Source: Ascaphus truei
Taxonomy: Eukaryota; Chordata; Amphibia; Anura; Ascaphidae
Assembly (NCBI GenBank): GCA_036426205.1
Contig: WSYH01001202.1
Location: forward strand, 71,185-135,184
Reading direction: 5' to 3'
Length of the DNA stretch: 64,000 nt
Shown here: positions 45,297 to 56,690 of the stretch, piece by piece
Numbering within the stretch: the stretch's first letter is position 1
Layout of the letters: every line of letters begins with the position of its first letter
Program-made: the position numbers and the translations under genes
Notes under the pieces: model-generated
The model's database searches: none
What the model was told of the DNA's origin: nothing
Seen by the model: only the letters and a program-made list of their open reading frames with translations

Positions 45297-46095
45297 TTAT
45301 AATTCTACCGGTGCCGGTGGCAGATTCGCCACAGGGTGGATGTCGGGCACCATATCGATGCGAGCGAATGTAGCGTCTTCTGGGAGCGGGTGTGCTTGAG
45401 GGCGACGGGCGATGGTAGGTGTCTGGGAGGAAGCTTTCCTCCAGTCTTGGTCGCGTGTGTCTCCTGGCGTGGTTCTGACGGGGTGTGTCATGTACTCCTC
45501 CAACGGCATACATGTAACTACATATTATGGTGGCGGCGGGTGCGCTTGGGGATGGAAAGGGGGTCGATGCTCCCATTCATCACATCCATGTTCACCCCAC
45601 TGCTCCAGCGTCTGGGAAAACAGGGGCATTAACCCACGACAAAATTGATGTATAACGCTATGTCAGCCTCTCTCTCTCCTTCCGTCGATCCATCTGTTTG
45701 ATCCCTATGTTGCATCATGATCCTATCTAGATCCGTTGATCCAATATATCTATCCATTGACACTATGTAGCATCCTTGCTCCACATTTAGCATTGTCTCC
45801 AGAAGCAATCTATCTTTGCCCAGCACAATGAGTTCCCGGGAATATACCACACTTTCCCATTCAGCAATCCGATCTACGAGCGCTTCTGGTTGTGCAGGCT
45901 GTGGGTATACTGGGTGGTGGTGTAAGAACGCCAGGGATGAGATGGATTGGGTTCCATGAGTAGAAGCGGTGCGTCGTTGAAGAAGGTGGAGTGAACGGTG
46001 ATCTGTGGATCCGTTAGAGGAAACGGCAGCTCGTCGGAAGGGGGGGAGTAAAAGTTGACCTTTGGTATTCCGGCGCAGAAGCAGAGTCTCTAGAG
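45297..46095 (-). pseudogene. Two exon-like open segments of an unrecognised, probably transposon-borne gene
   Basis: The minus strand shows an exon-like frame after the acceptor TTTGTCTCTAG (46,096), including ALVDRIAEWESVVYSRELIV and VEQGCYIVSMDRYIGSTDLD, open to about 45,646. A second segment after TTTTCCCAG (about 45,612) reads TLEQWGEHGCDEWEHRPPFH and, after one TAA, MPLEEYMTHPVRTTPGDTRD and VPDIHPVANLPPAPVEL. Composition looks protein-like (charged/hydrophobic alternation, Trp-rich) and the splice signals are good. I do not recognise the family. The neighbourhood suggests an accessory protein of a DNA transposon. Confidence 0.4.
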
Positions 46096-46872
46096 ACAAA
46101 GAGAAAGTGACGCTGGAGTTTCAGAGGGCCAGATCGTCGGATACACTGGAGAGGGGGATGCCTGTGGGTTTCCAGGGCGGGGGGCGGCAGAAGATCGTCG
46201 AGCGTATGTGAGGAAGGTTGTCTGCGAAGTTCGATGGGTTGCGTGCTAATGCCGTTTTTGCGTCGAGAGCAATCATCACCGTATATCTTTTGACATCAAT
46301 AGGCTACGTCTATGAAAACCCTTAGCTTGGGGTCACAGAAGTTTTCTTTTTGGCCTTATCAGCCTGTCGCTTTTTGCCTTGCGTGAGGAATGACAACCAA
46401 CCGCCTTTCGCTTTTTTGCGTTGAAGGCACTGAAAGAGGGCGAGTGGGTTCCTGCCTGCCGTAGAATCGGGGGTTGAATCCTGTGAAGCATGATGGCATA
46501 CAGTAATGCATATCTGGACAAGGGCCAGTTCGATAAAGATCAGGAGTCGGTGGGCAATGCAACGTGTGTAACCTGTTACTGCACTGTGCGGCGAGGTTAC
46601 AGGTGTGAAAGTGGGCGTAACCTAATGTAGTCTTACCGGTATAAATACAAACCCATCCATTTTTGTGATTCACTGCAATTGCATACACATCGACTCTACA
46701 AAACATCGAATATACATTCTTGTGTTGTATTTTCTTTCTTTCTTCTCGCAGCAATGGTTTGTTAAAAACATTTCAAGGATATCAGCAGCGATTAATTAAT
46801 GAGATGTACACACCGAGCTACAACAATTGCCTTGTGCTATCAACGCTGGTTCGCGTACATCTGGCCTCGTTG

Positions 46873-47750
46873 TGCCAGGCACCCACCCGTGAGTCAATCA
46901 TGGCACACGGAGAAAACAGAGAACGCAAAAGGGCACCAGGGTAACTACCCGTACAGTAATTTATAACACGTTTTTTTAAAAATTAGATCAAAAAATGTAC
47001 TGTCCACTACAGTACTGTCATCTAAATATTTTGTTATTTTCTGTTGATTTATATTACAAAGATAAATATTTTGTATTATATTAAGTATATTAAACAGTAA
47101 TAGTATATGTTGTATATTTATATTAATACTAACACGTATATCATAATTGTATATTATATTTATATTACACATTTTCTTTTGCTGGCATATTAATAGAACA
47201 ATAATTGTTATCTGTTGACCTACTGTCTGCTATTTTTACTTAACGGATTGTTTTCGTTACATTGGTAGGAAGACAACTGCTTCGGTGGACCAAAAAGTAA
47301 GTGAGGAGAATGATGGAGAGTGATTAAGGGTCCAATACACTCTGCGGAAAATACAATCTCACGTATCGAGAGACCACATAAGAAGATGAGACGCAAGCAT
47401 TGGATGGAACTAGGACGTGTGGGTTTAGTATGGGTAGTTACGAGGTAAACAGTGTTATTTAGGAAAACGTGTACTTGTCCGCAAAATATTATTCCTTGTC
47501 ATTACAGATGATACTGCTTGATAAGGGACGGCAAAAAAAATCAAGAGGGGTCCGCCAGGCCTATGGATACACGTGGGGAATTCCAGGATTGCATCTTCAC
47601 TGCGACGATTCCTGTGTCGCTGGAGATTTGGCAAGCGTTGCTTCCACAAAAGGCCGCATTCTTTGAAGCCCGCGGCAAACCCCCGTGAAGCTGTCAGTGT
47701 GTGGGTGCCATCTCTGCGTGGACCAGATGCATTGTCATCTTTGAAGGTAA
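46873..47750 (+). pseudogene. Series of small exon-like segments, plus strand, unrecognised gene
   Basis: ATG near 46,900 opens MAHGENRERKRAPG before a GT (46,941). Next comes a short segment KTTASVDQK flanked by TTGGTAG and GTAAGTG (about 47,269-47,300). A segment including RPHKKMRRKHWMELGRVGLV ends at GTAAAC (about 47,447). Finally a segment after CATTACAG (47,508) contains EFQDCIFTATIPVSLEIWQA in one frame. It lies divergently from the minus-strand exons at 46.1-45.3 kb, so the two could be the gene pair of one DNA transposon. No conserved domain was recognised, and the last segment has competing frames. Confidence 0.3.
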
Positions 47751-47753
47751 AAT

Positions 47754-48841
47754 ATATGAATTATAATGTAGCCTTATGCACTGTACTTTAAACTAGTGTA
47801 GCCTTACTGTATGCACTGTACTGTCCTATTTGCGTTTTTTGGCACTTGTCTTTCTTTTCTTGCTATAATCTGAATAACACTTTCATCCAAACAACATTGT
47901 GCAATAATGCACCCGAGTTCCCCAATGTTCCCGCTTCTACCAGGACAACGATCCCAAGCACACCACGCCACAGCGCATATTCTTGAGCACTGTAACAACT
48001 GGGTGAAGGACCCAGTCAATAGTAAGGGTGATAACCGTGTCTCAATTTTTTCCCACGTTTTAACTGTGTACTGTATCTCTAAACTAATATGTCCTTTTAC
48101 AATGACAGACGCCAACTTCAACTACTCGATAAATGTCTGGCACAGCTGAAGACCATTATCCGAAAAGTGGTGAAAAACCTCCAAAAGGACGGTTTTGAAG
48201 GCATATGAGTTTTTTGGAACGATGGTACTCACGTGGAGCCGCGAATAAATATATAGACCATATGCCACTGTTTTGCCTTGTGACAGAGTCACGTAATGGG
48301 CAAGCATCAGGGAAGTAGCTGTTGCTGTGATTTGTAAGTACGATATGATACAGGTAAGTAGGGCAACAGATTTTTTGTTTCCCAAATAGTAGAGTACATA
48401 GTTACAGTTTTTTCTTTACAGAAGAGAGCACACGCAACAGGGTTCCAGTACATAGTATTTAACAAGTCCAGATACAGTAGTGTCAAGTATAGACTAGTTT
48501 GACAGTACTACATTACTGCCTAATAACGCTCAACTGTTGTTTTTCCAGAAAGAGCACACCAGCACCACTGTACAGTAGTAGTCACACTCACATATGCCAT
48601 AATACCGTACGCACATAACTGCACTATTTTAATTTTATGTCGTTTCAAGGAAAAAGTGGCCTGTGGGGGAGGTGGTGTTTGTGTCCAGTCTAACTGTTTG
48701 TACAGCAAATGTAACGTAAAATAAAAAGCCGAGTACTGAGTACACAAAACCTCTCCTGCTCCTCAGGCACTACTTACTGTACACAGAATGAGGGAGAACA
48801 AATCAGACGGAAAAAAACGATTACTATATATATTATATGCC
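47754..48841. other. Unassigned DNA rich in TACAGTA-type strings
   Basis: Many CTGTACAGTA, ACAGTAGT and TACAGTT strings; no gene seen. Similar richness is found at 43.9-45.0, 54.75-55.9 and 62.7-64.0 kb. Confidence 0.4.
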
Positions 48842-50240
48842 AAAACGAAAAGAGAAAAAGCGCACTATCCTTGCTTGTAACAATCCATATTGCAATTTAA
48901 TAGAACGGAAAGACAATTGGCACACTTACAATTGATTGCCCATTAAAATAACGTTTTATGGGACAATGCCCATTTAGCACCAACGAAGACTTCACCTCAC
49001 CTCACTCGTCGTAATCTCACGATCGAGATTTCGAGACCCATTTGAGAACGCCGTTTTTCTCTTCCATATGTTTCTATTTGACATCCGCAATAGCTCTCAG
49101 CAGCTGACGTCTCCACCATTACTCCACAATGCGGCTGTGGATACCGGAAGGATTTTCCCTTGTATTTCCTTGGTCTCTCTCTGGTGCCGAGGCAGTCACC
49201 CGGAGTTTCAATGCAAAAACCGCCTACACGCGTTTCGTTTTCTTTTTCTCTCTCGCTTGCGGATTCATCAGGGATGGACAACCAAGGGCTATCTGGGTGT
49301 TAATAGTTCCCACAAAAGCATAATTGACTCACAGGTGTGTTTAGTACTATAGGTGTCATTAAATCAAATTGATATCGGTGCAATTAATTGAGGGCTCTAA
49401 TCCCTTTAAAACCAACGAAATTTAAAACGTAATATATTTTATACAGCAACACACGGGATACTGTGTGTGAGAATATTATCCAAGTTAACATGCAATTACA
49501 TAGTACATGACAGAGTGAACCTGATAGACCTTGTACTTAACTTAAAAAAAATAAAGTAATATTTACAAAAGTATAATCAGATTAAATATGAATGAGATGT
49601 GATAAATAATATTGCAAAATATACACTTTTTACCTATGCCAACTTCTTTTGACATAAACAATTCATTAACATATTATATCAACCCTCATCTTAACTAATG
49701 ATACAAATAAAGATCTTTACCTTACTTGTAACATAATCTCAATACCATACTAACATCAGAAAACTACTATAAATTGTGCATATAATAACTTCAAATTAAA
49801 AAATGAATGAAATTCATACTTAAGCTTGGAAAAGTAGAGATCATTTTGGTGTATCTCTCTAAGTGAACTGGAAGAAGAGTAGAAAAAGTGATAATGATAG
49901 CACAGAGTCTACGCCAAAAGTTATCTATATGGGCTTGTAGTTCTTGTATATCAATATGAACCCAAAATTTGGGTCTTTTGAATCCTGATGATCAAACTGC
50001 AATGTTCCTGATTAGTTGTCCTATATCCTTATAGAGACAAAATAGTAATAATGGATAGAAGGCCTATGGAATTGGATTGGGGCAAAAATGATTATAGCAT
50101 AAAGGGAAATGGGGGGGACCTTATTATGACCACACAAACCGTGTTGTATAAATATCGTGTGACAACCAATATTGATCCTATAATAAGTACAGTGCTTATA
50201 TAAAGGATGAAATAATCTAGAAATATACAACTCTCCTTTT
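48842..50240 (-). repeat. Left inverted arm of Penelope-like element 2
   Basis: Inverse complement of about 52,690-54,078 with perhaps 15-20 percent visible differences, mostly small indels. It carries the minus-strand hammerhead-like motif at 49,271-49,222. Confidence 0.8.
49222..49271 (-). ncRNA. Hammerhead-like motif, left arm
   Basis: On the minus strand CTGATGA starts at 49,271, followed by ATCCGC, a long purine loop, and GAAACGCGTGTAGG. Core and GAAA are intact; stem II is poorly formed because the 3' half of the stem has decayed relative to the right arm. Confidence 0.4.
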
Positions 50241-50579
50241 TTTCTGCCAAAGTCTTAATTTCCCATATCATTCAAAGGGATCATTTGTGTGAAACTTTTT
50301 CAACATGTTACTCCAGGACTTTGACCAACTGTGTTCAATACAGAATCAATACGATATAGAAAATTTTCAAAAAGGGAGACACTCGCACTTAAGGAAACTT
50401 TGTATTTTAGTCTCCGCTTGTATAGCAGGCCGGTAATACAGAGGGGGGGTTAGTTTGCAGGGGACAGAACGATTACCTGTCAGAGCCTTTAGAACTCTTA
50501 TGTGACAATACCTATATATCTTTTGGGGCAAGACCCTATGGAAGTTTTCAAAAAGGAGTATAAAAGATCTTCTACACCC

Positions 50580-51530
50580 AGCCCTAAATATAAATGTCAT
50601 TAACAAGTCAGGAATTGGTTTCTTTACATACGGTTTCCAAGAACACCCATTTTTACCAAATTTCCCAAGTACATAAACACAGTTCTAACCCTCCTGGAAG
50701 ACCACTGTGTCTCTTTTTGGGGTGGAGTACGATACCTCCACGTGTCCCAGTACGTAGATTGATTTTTTACACAGCTTAGTCCACGTTGAATCATATTTAA
50801 GGGACATTTGCATGTGCCTCGACTCCATCTCTGGGATTCTTTGGAACCAATACCATACATCTGGCACTTGTGACAGTACATCTTTGTAGACGTGATATAA
50901 TAATAAAGGTTTAGATGCAGTAAAATATTTTTTCTTTAATTTGGACACAAACTAGGCCCCAAATCTTTATTCATCTTTACAAGCAGGCCTTGCTCCATAC
51001 TGAACACAATTATTTTTTATTCTTTGAAGACTTATTATATTGGCATGATCTGTGGGACGGGCCATGGGCACCAAGATTTCTCCCCAGCTAGCGAACCTCT
51101 ACTGTTTGCTGGAGGGAATGCATGTGTGGGGTGATGCGATCTGGCGCGAGGCGAATCTGTGTACTATGGCCGTACATAGATGACATCATCCTAATTATGG
51201 TGAGTGATCTGGAACTCCTGAACACAAAATTAACAGGCATTCAACAACAATGACAATGGATCTGAAGTTTACATACAATGTTTTAACACAGAACATGATG
51301 TGTTTCTGACCTTAGAACAATAGAGCTCATTTGTAATGGAAAAATTGTCACCAAACACACTTCAGAGATCAGTGGCCACCAATAGCTATCTACACCAACA
51401 TATCAACCATTACAAAGAGATGGTGGCCATATTCCCAGGGGCCAATTTCTCAGAATAGACGAATTGTTCTTCACTTCTGATTTTTGGCCCGCGGGGAAAT
51501 ATTGGTTTGTACGAATTCCTGGCTAGGGGT
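50580..51530 (+). pseudogene. Penelope-like reverse transcriptase (element 2)
   Basis: Fragments in order are HTVSKNTHFYQISQVHKH and SNPPGRP (about 50,628-50,700, the fingers region with the PPGRP signature), AMGTKISPQLANLYCLLEGM (51,061 onward), and YIDDIILIM with the catalytic YIDD at 51,173-51,184. Downstream traces such as SEISGH and a Pro/Gly-containing block reach about 51,520. Frameshifts occur between most blocks and sequence is missing between 50.78 and 51.05 kb relative to a normal RT. The N-terminal part before 50,580 is too decayed to read. Confidence 0.78.
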
Positions 51531-51959
51531 ATAACAAACATATCAATATGAGACATTCGCAGGTAGGTCTCCTGGGAGGCGTGAAATCTTTATGCCAATC
51601 AACAGTTGGAGGTAGCCCAATGGTGATTTTGGGGCTAATTCGTAGAGTACACCACTTTTCATTACAACATTCATATTCAGTGAAAGGCATTTCAAACAAT
51701 GTCTCAAAAACATGGAGTATATGTTAAGGGGACCCAATAATTGGAAAAATTACCACCAAAGAGTCCCTATTATATACAAAAAAGCCGAAATTAAAAACAT
51801 CTGGCACCCAGTCGCCTTAAACAGATTAGGGATACTTCTTGTGTCAAAACCGAAAAAATGGCAACTTTTGTTTGTGGTAGAACTTAGATGTTTAACATGC
51901 AAACATATGTGCAAAACCACCAAATTACATCCTTTTTTAATAAATCTGTACACACACTT

Positions 51960-52300
51960 AAGAGCCATATGGATTGTCTATCCTCTTCGTGATCTATGTC
52001 ATACTGTAAATGTGGAACTCCAATACGTGGAAGAACCACGAGGACTCTAAGCACAAGATTTCTAGAACATGAAGAAAATATTCTGCATGGTATTACCACT
52101 CACAACTTATCTAGACATTTCTTGGAAATACACAACAAGGATCCATCATCACTGACTGTCATGTGTCTTAGAACATATCCCTCTAGCAATATTAAGTGGC
52201 GATAGGGTCAAAAAACTAAACCTAAGGGAGACCTTCTGATTAACATGTTGGAGACATTGAGGTCCAGGGGTTCAACGACTGTATTGAAGTAAGCACTAGA
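51960..52300 (+). pseudogene. Penelope-like GIY-YIG endonuclease (element 2)
   Basis: The frame 51,996-52,205 gives CKCGTPIRGRTTRTLSTRFL, then EHEENILHGITTHNLSRHFL and EIHNKDPSSL. This is the GIY-YIG core with the RTTRTLSTR stretch, the Glu-His pair and the conserved HNKDPSSL block. The VYPLRDLCH segment in the neighbouring frame just upstream supplies the decayed GIY half. The C-terminal tail (GDRVKKLNLRET, then ETLRSRG) continues in another frame to about 52,300. At least two frameshifts disable it. Confidence 0.82.
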
Positions 52301-52689
52301 GTGTAATATATTACACTTGCATGACTGGATCTTAGAGGTCTGGGCTGAGCATGTATAGCATGCTCCCTCTGAATCCTAGTTGGTTTGTAATGTGGGACCA
52401 TTTGGTCAGCACGCATCACACACCAAAATAATTATTTTGGACACAAAACACATTTCTTTATTATTCATAACAGTCACTATGAATATCACGTTTAGAATAT
52501 AAGATTCAATCATTAATATATATACCACACATTGAACCATGAAACATCTATAAAAATAACTTTAATTTATATTTTATTCAAATACTTGTTAGTTCAGTTC
52601 ACTCGGATTGCTGCTTTTGGTTGCTAGTAAGGTCTTCTTTTTTTCCCTCAAGCAATAGAGCTTCGCTTATTCTGCTATACATCAATATA

Positions 52690-54078
52690 ATAGTCAAATA
52701 GCGACGTTTAGATATATATTCATTCCTTATAAAGCATGACTTAGTCATAGTATCAATATTGGTTTCACAGGATATATTTATACAACACGGTTTGGTGGTT
52801 CATGAATCAAGGTCCCCCATTTTCCCTTATTATGCTATAATCATTTTTGCCCGCCAATATATCCATAGGGATCCTTATATCCATGTATTCTATTTTTTCT
52901 CTATAAGGATATAGACAAAACTAATCAGAACATTTGCAGTTGATCAATCAGGACTTCAAAGACCCAAAATTTGGGTACATTTGATATAAAAACTACAAGC
53001 CATTATAGACTTTTGGCTAGACTCTTGCTATATTATCACTGTTTCATCTTCTTTCCAGTTCACATATAGAGAGATACACAAAATGATTCTCTCTTTTAAG
53101 CTTAAGTAAATTCATTCATTTTTTAATAATTACTATATAATGCACAATTTATAGTTTTTCTAGATGTTAGTATGGTATTTAGATTTATTTAACATAACTG
53201 TAAAGATATTATATTTGTATCATAGTTACATGTAGGGTATGTATATAATATGTAATAATGATTGTTATGTCCAAAAGAAGTTTGGCATAGGAAAAGTCGG
53301 TATATTTTGAATATTATTTAATCATCATTCATTCAATATTTAATCTGATTATCTTTGTATATATTCTTTATATTTTTTTAATTTAAGTAAAGTTCTAATT
53401 CATGTTCACATCCTGTCATGTTATATGTAATTTGATATTAACTGGCTAAATATTCCATCAGCAGCAGTATCCTCGTTTGCTGTTATAAATATATTAACGT
53501 TTTAAATTCTTTTGAGTTAAAGGTATTAGAGCTCTCAATTATATGTGCACCGGATATCAATTGATTTAATGACACCTTAGTACTAAACACACCTGTGAGC
53601 TATTATGCTCATTTACGTGAGGGACTATTTAACACCAGATAGCCCCTTTGGTGTCCATCCCCTGATGAAACCGCAAAAGGCGGAAGAAACGCGTAGGGCC
53701 GGTTTGCATTGAAACTACGGTGGCTGACCTGCCTTCGGCACCAGAGAGAGACCAAGGAATAAACAAGGAACATCCTTCCGGTATCCAGCACCGCATGTGT
53801 GGGAGTAATGGTGGACGCACGCTGCTGAGAGCTCCTGACGGATGTCTGTTTAAAACATCTTGGGAGAAAACGGCGTTCTCAACTGCTGGGTCTCGAATAT
53901 GCTGATCGTGGAGATTAACGAGCGGGAGGTGACGGTGAAGTCTTCGTTTGGTGATGGGCAGGTCCATAAAACGCTTATTTTAATCAGACTAATTGTAAGT
54001 GTGCAATTGTCTTGTCCATGGGTTATTAAAATGTCATCTGATTTCACAAAGGACGGGCGCTTTTTCTCTTTTCTTTTT
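52690..54078 (+). repeat. Right inverted arm of Penelope-like element 2
   Basis: Follows the endonuclease after about 400 bases and is the inverse complement of 48,842-50,240. It holds the better-preserved hammerhead-like motif. Confidence 0.8.
53659..53698 (+). ncRNA. Hammerhead-like ribozyme motif, right arm of Penelope-like element 2
   Basis: Stem I CCC (53,659-53,661) and GGG (53,696-53,698) flank the core CTGATGA (53,662-53,668), stem II CCGC-AAAAG-GCGG, GAAA, the self-complementary ACGCGT, and a GTA triplet immediately before GGG. The arrangement equals a type I hammerhead with a very short or intermolecular stem III. Extra A residues at the base of stem II are a weakness. Confidence 0.5.
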
Positions 54079-54690
54079 CTAATAGGTTCTATGGGAACTT
54101 GGTGAACCCAAGAAGAAGCAGCTGGACCTTTGTTTATTATTTACCATGGACTTATTTGGACTTAAGTATCAATTTTTATAGTTCTTATTTGTTTTTTATT
54201 GCTATTTTTATGTTCAACAGATTATTTTTATCTTTTGATATTTTTGCACATTTTTTCTATCATTTTTTTGTTTGATGTATGTTGTTTTTTTGTATATATC
54301 AATTATCAATTAGCAATTAGGCACTAATTGGTTCATGCAAACATCATAATCACTATTGATATTTGGTGCAACATTTTGACACACGTCACCGGAGTGGCAG
54401 CGGTTGTGGGTGTATTTGAAAAAGAGGCGCTGTCTTGATAACGGTACCCATTATATATATATATGTATATAATATATATATAATATATAATATATATACA
54501 TTACAGTATATATTATTAAATAATATTCTTATAAATGTGCATTATTCATGTTTCCCCATGTTTTTCAAATGTTTTTTAAATGTTTATGCAATTTCAATCT
54601 GCCATCTCTAAAAGGATTAGAGTACACGCAGGCGCAGTGAGGCGATTGACGCTCGACTAGGGACGGATTAAAAACACAATGACTGACTAA
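54079..54690. other. AT-rich tail and AT microsatellite
   Basis: T-rich sequence, then TA repeats at about 54,452-54,500. No gene. It may be the 3' end of Penelope-like element 2, because AAAAAGAGGCGCTGTCTTG precedes the TA repeat. Confidence 0.4.
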
Positions 54691-55793
54691 CTTCAGAAAA
54701 TGAATGACTCTGTGGAGGTGTCTGTCGATAAGAGTTGGGTGTGTTGGTGGGGGGAGGGATGAAGGATTAGTTGTGCAGCAGTTAAAGAAATCAATACTGT
54801 AGAGTACAGTAATTTCAAAAGGCTGTTCATCATAATAATGTAATTTGACCCCAAACCCCCCAAATACAGTACATAAAAGCACACAAATCATCCATGTGCA
54901 GGCAAACGCACAGATTTAATATCGTAATATCAAGATTGTTTTTGCAGGCTTGTGGATAAAATAACAGTTAAAAAAATATAATAAAAAATTTTTTGGGGGG
55001 CACTCAAGCAAGCAGTGGTGGGTGAAGTTACAGGCGCATGAGCAGGAATAAACTAGCTCCCATCCGAAAGAGTTACACACAGGGCATAGAGAGGTGATGC
55101 TCTGTGCAAATCAAATCGAGAAGGGATTTTCCAAATCGTTGCCGTAAACAAAGCCTCAAAATTCCCATCTCAAAGAGAATTACAGCAGGCGCAGTGAGGT
55201 TTGTAGTTGGCTATGGACGTATTAAGAACACAATCGCAAGATTAGAAAATTAACGACTCCGTGGAATTTCAAATCCTTGAGCTAGCAGTTCATGGGGGAG
55301 GGGGTACAGGTACAGCTGCATGAAGTACAAAGCTAAAGACATACTTAATTTCAAAAAGGCAGTTCATCATACTAATACACCCCCAAATACAGTACGTAAA
55401 AAACACACAAATTAAACATGTGCAGTCAACAACACAGGGTCGCAGTCAAAAGCTACAGCACAGATTGAATATCGTAATACAGTAAGATGGTTTTTGAGGC
55501 TTGTGGAGAAAAAAAAAATTACAATTAAAAAAAAATTTATATTTTTGGTCACTCAATTAGGCAAGCAAGCAGTGGTAGGCGAAGTTACAGGTGCCTGCGC
55601 AGTAAATTCCTGCTGTAAAGCAGGAGGAATGCGATTGAAACCAGAACCACGTTCAAAGGAATGGGTGTGAGAGAGATTGTACTGCATTGTAGAGAAGATA
55701 AGAAGTTGAAAATACCTGCAGGCAGTTAATTATCCTGAGCGAGGGGGAGAGCGCTGTTATGCCGAAATGTGACATGTTACAGTACAGTACACG

Positions 55794-55884
55794 CCTATGC
55801 GTTTCAACAATTTTCAAATGAGACATACTGAGACATATACAGTATGTCTCAGTATGTCTCATTTGAAAATTGTTGAAAACATAG
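55794..55884. repeat. Near-perfect 91-base hairpin
   Basis: CTATGCGTTTCAACAATTTT and its complement form arms of about 42 bases with an ATACAGT-type loop, and AGACATACTGAGACAT in the inner stem. The copy at 62,783-62,875 is even more regular. The length is in the range of a microRNA precursor, but a foldback repeat is equally likely. Confidence 0.85.
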
Positions 55885-56196
55885 CACTGCAAATGCATGT
55901 ACTGTATACTTTAAATATGCAAATTTACAATTACTGCGCGCGCACACAAGACATGTGTAGACGTAGGTTGAACCGAAAGGTATTAGACTTCCAAGACAAC
56001 AGCTCGCAAATGCCCCCCTGAGTTTTTACACGGCATTGCAGTATTGCAGGGCAGCGAGAATAAATGCTAATATCACGAACGCGAAAATAACGCAGTTCAC
56101 TGCGGGGAAAACGACAAAAAAACGCACCTAACCGGGATAATCTGAGAGCCGCGGATATAGCGATTTAGACTCAGGTCGGCCGCCACTGTACAAGCA

Positions 56197-56690
56197 CTGG
56201 TTCTGAATGTAAGCCAAGCCAATCAGTTTAGGAGTACAGCAAGAGAGCAGGAATTCCAGTATAACCCATCAGAGGATGGATCTTTACGTGGTGGTATTTT
56301 TTCTCCAGACATTCAGTACATCATTTCACCCCTTCAAGATGGTTCTGGTACACTGATGTCACTTCTGTGCAGGTCCCTGTCAACATCCAACACGTTTTCA
56401 TCATCTGTTCCAAATATTGAACCGACACCTACAAATGAGCCACGCAAAAGAAAGATTGGTCAACAATTACAAATCACCAGCTTTTGGAAGAAGACAAAAA
56501 CACACACACAAGAAAGTGCTCCACCAGTGTTGCAATGTATCTTAAGTGCTGAACCAGTGCCACAAGCCACAAAACAAGTGCCCCTGAACCAGTGCACAGA
56601 GCCCACAACAAGTGCCCTGAACCAGTGCCACAGCCCCACAACAGTGCCCCTGAACAGTGCCAACAGCCCACAACAGTGCCCCTGAGCACT
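56197..56690 (+). pseudogene. C-terminal exon of the Harbinger-type SANT protein, copy D
   Basis: Homologous to 16,575-16,930 of element R. The sequence starts at ACAAGCACTGGTT; upstream it is unrelated to R. The frame 56,356-56,685 includes SSSVPNIEPTPTNEPRKRKI and GQQLQITSFWKKTKTHTQES, then APPVLQCILSAEPVPQ and the first Pro/Thr repeats. At about 56,688 the minisatellite inverts orientation, so the C terminus is lost. RKRK is a likely nuclear-localisation patch and QLQITSFW matches a PCNA-interacting box. Confidence 0.65.

Larger units (their letters stand above)
48842..54078 (+). mobile_element. Penelope-like retroelement 2 with long inverted terminal arms
   Basis: A decayed RT/GIY-YIG core on the plus strand (about 50.58-52.30 kb) lies between two inverted arms: 48,842 to about 50,240 and about 52,690 to 54,078. 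Shared landmarks include GAAAAGAGAAAAAGCGC, the CCGGAAGGAT region, GTGTTTAGTACTA/TAGTACTAAACAC, CCCAAAATTTGGGT and AACCGTGTTGTATAAATAT. Each arm contains a hammerhead-like motif. Penelope elements often have terminal repeats in inverted as well as direct orientation, which fits this structure. A further tail to about 54,470 may belong to the element. Confidence 0.75.
54690..56690. repeat. Left arm of a large inverted repeat
   Basis: The reverse complement of this stretch is found at about 62,000-64,000, from the CTCTGTGGAGGTGTCTGTCGAT region to the TTGGAAGAAGACAAAAACAC exon. The arms therefore extend at least 2 kb and the right one leaves the window. Differences between arms are mostly one- or two-base indels. 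Confidence 0.9.

Noticed and set aside
46359..46754. 131-codon minus-strand frame
   Set aside because: Codon usage and residue order look random (His/Tyr/Cys-rich) and a splice site inside it is as plausible; not kept as a gene.
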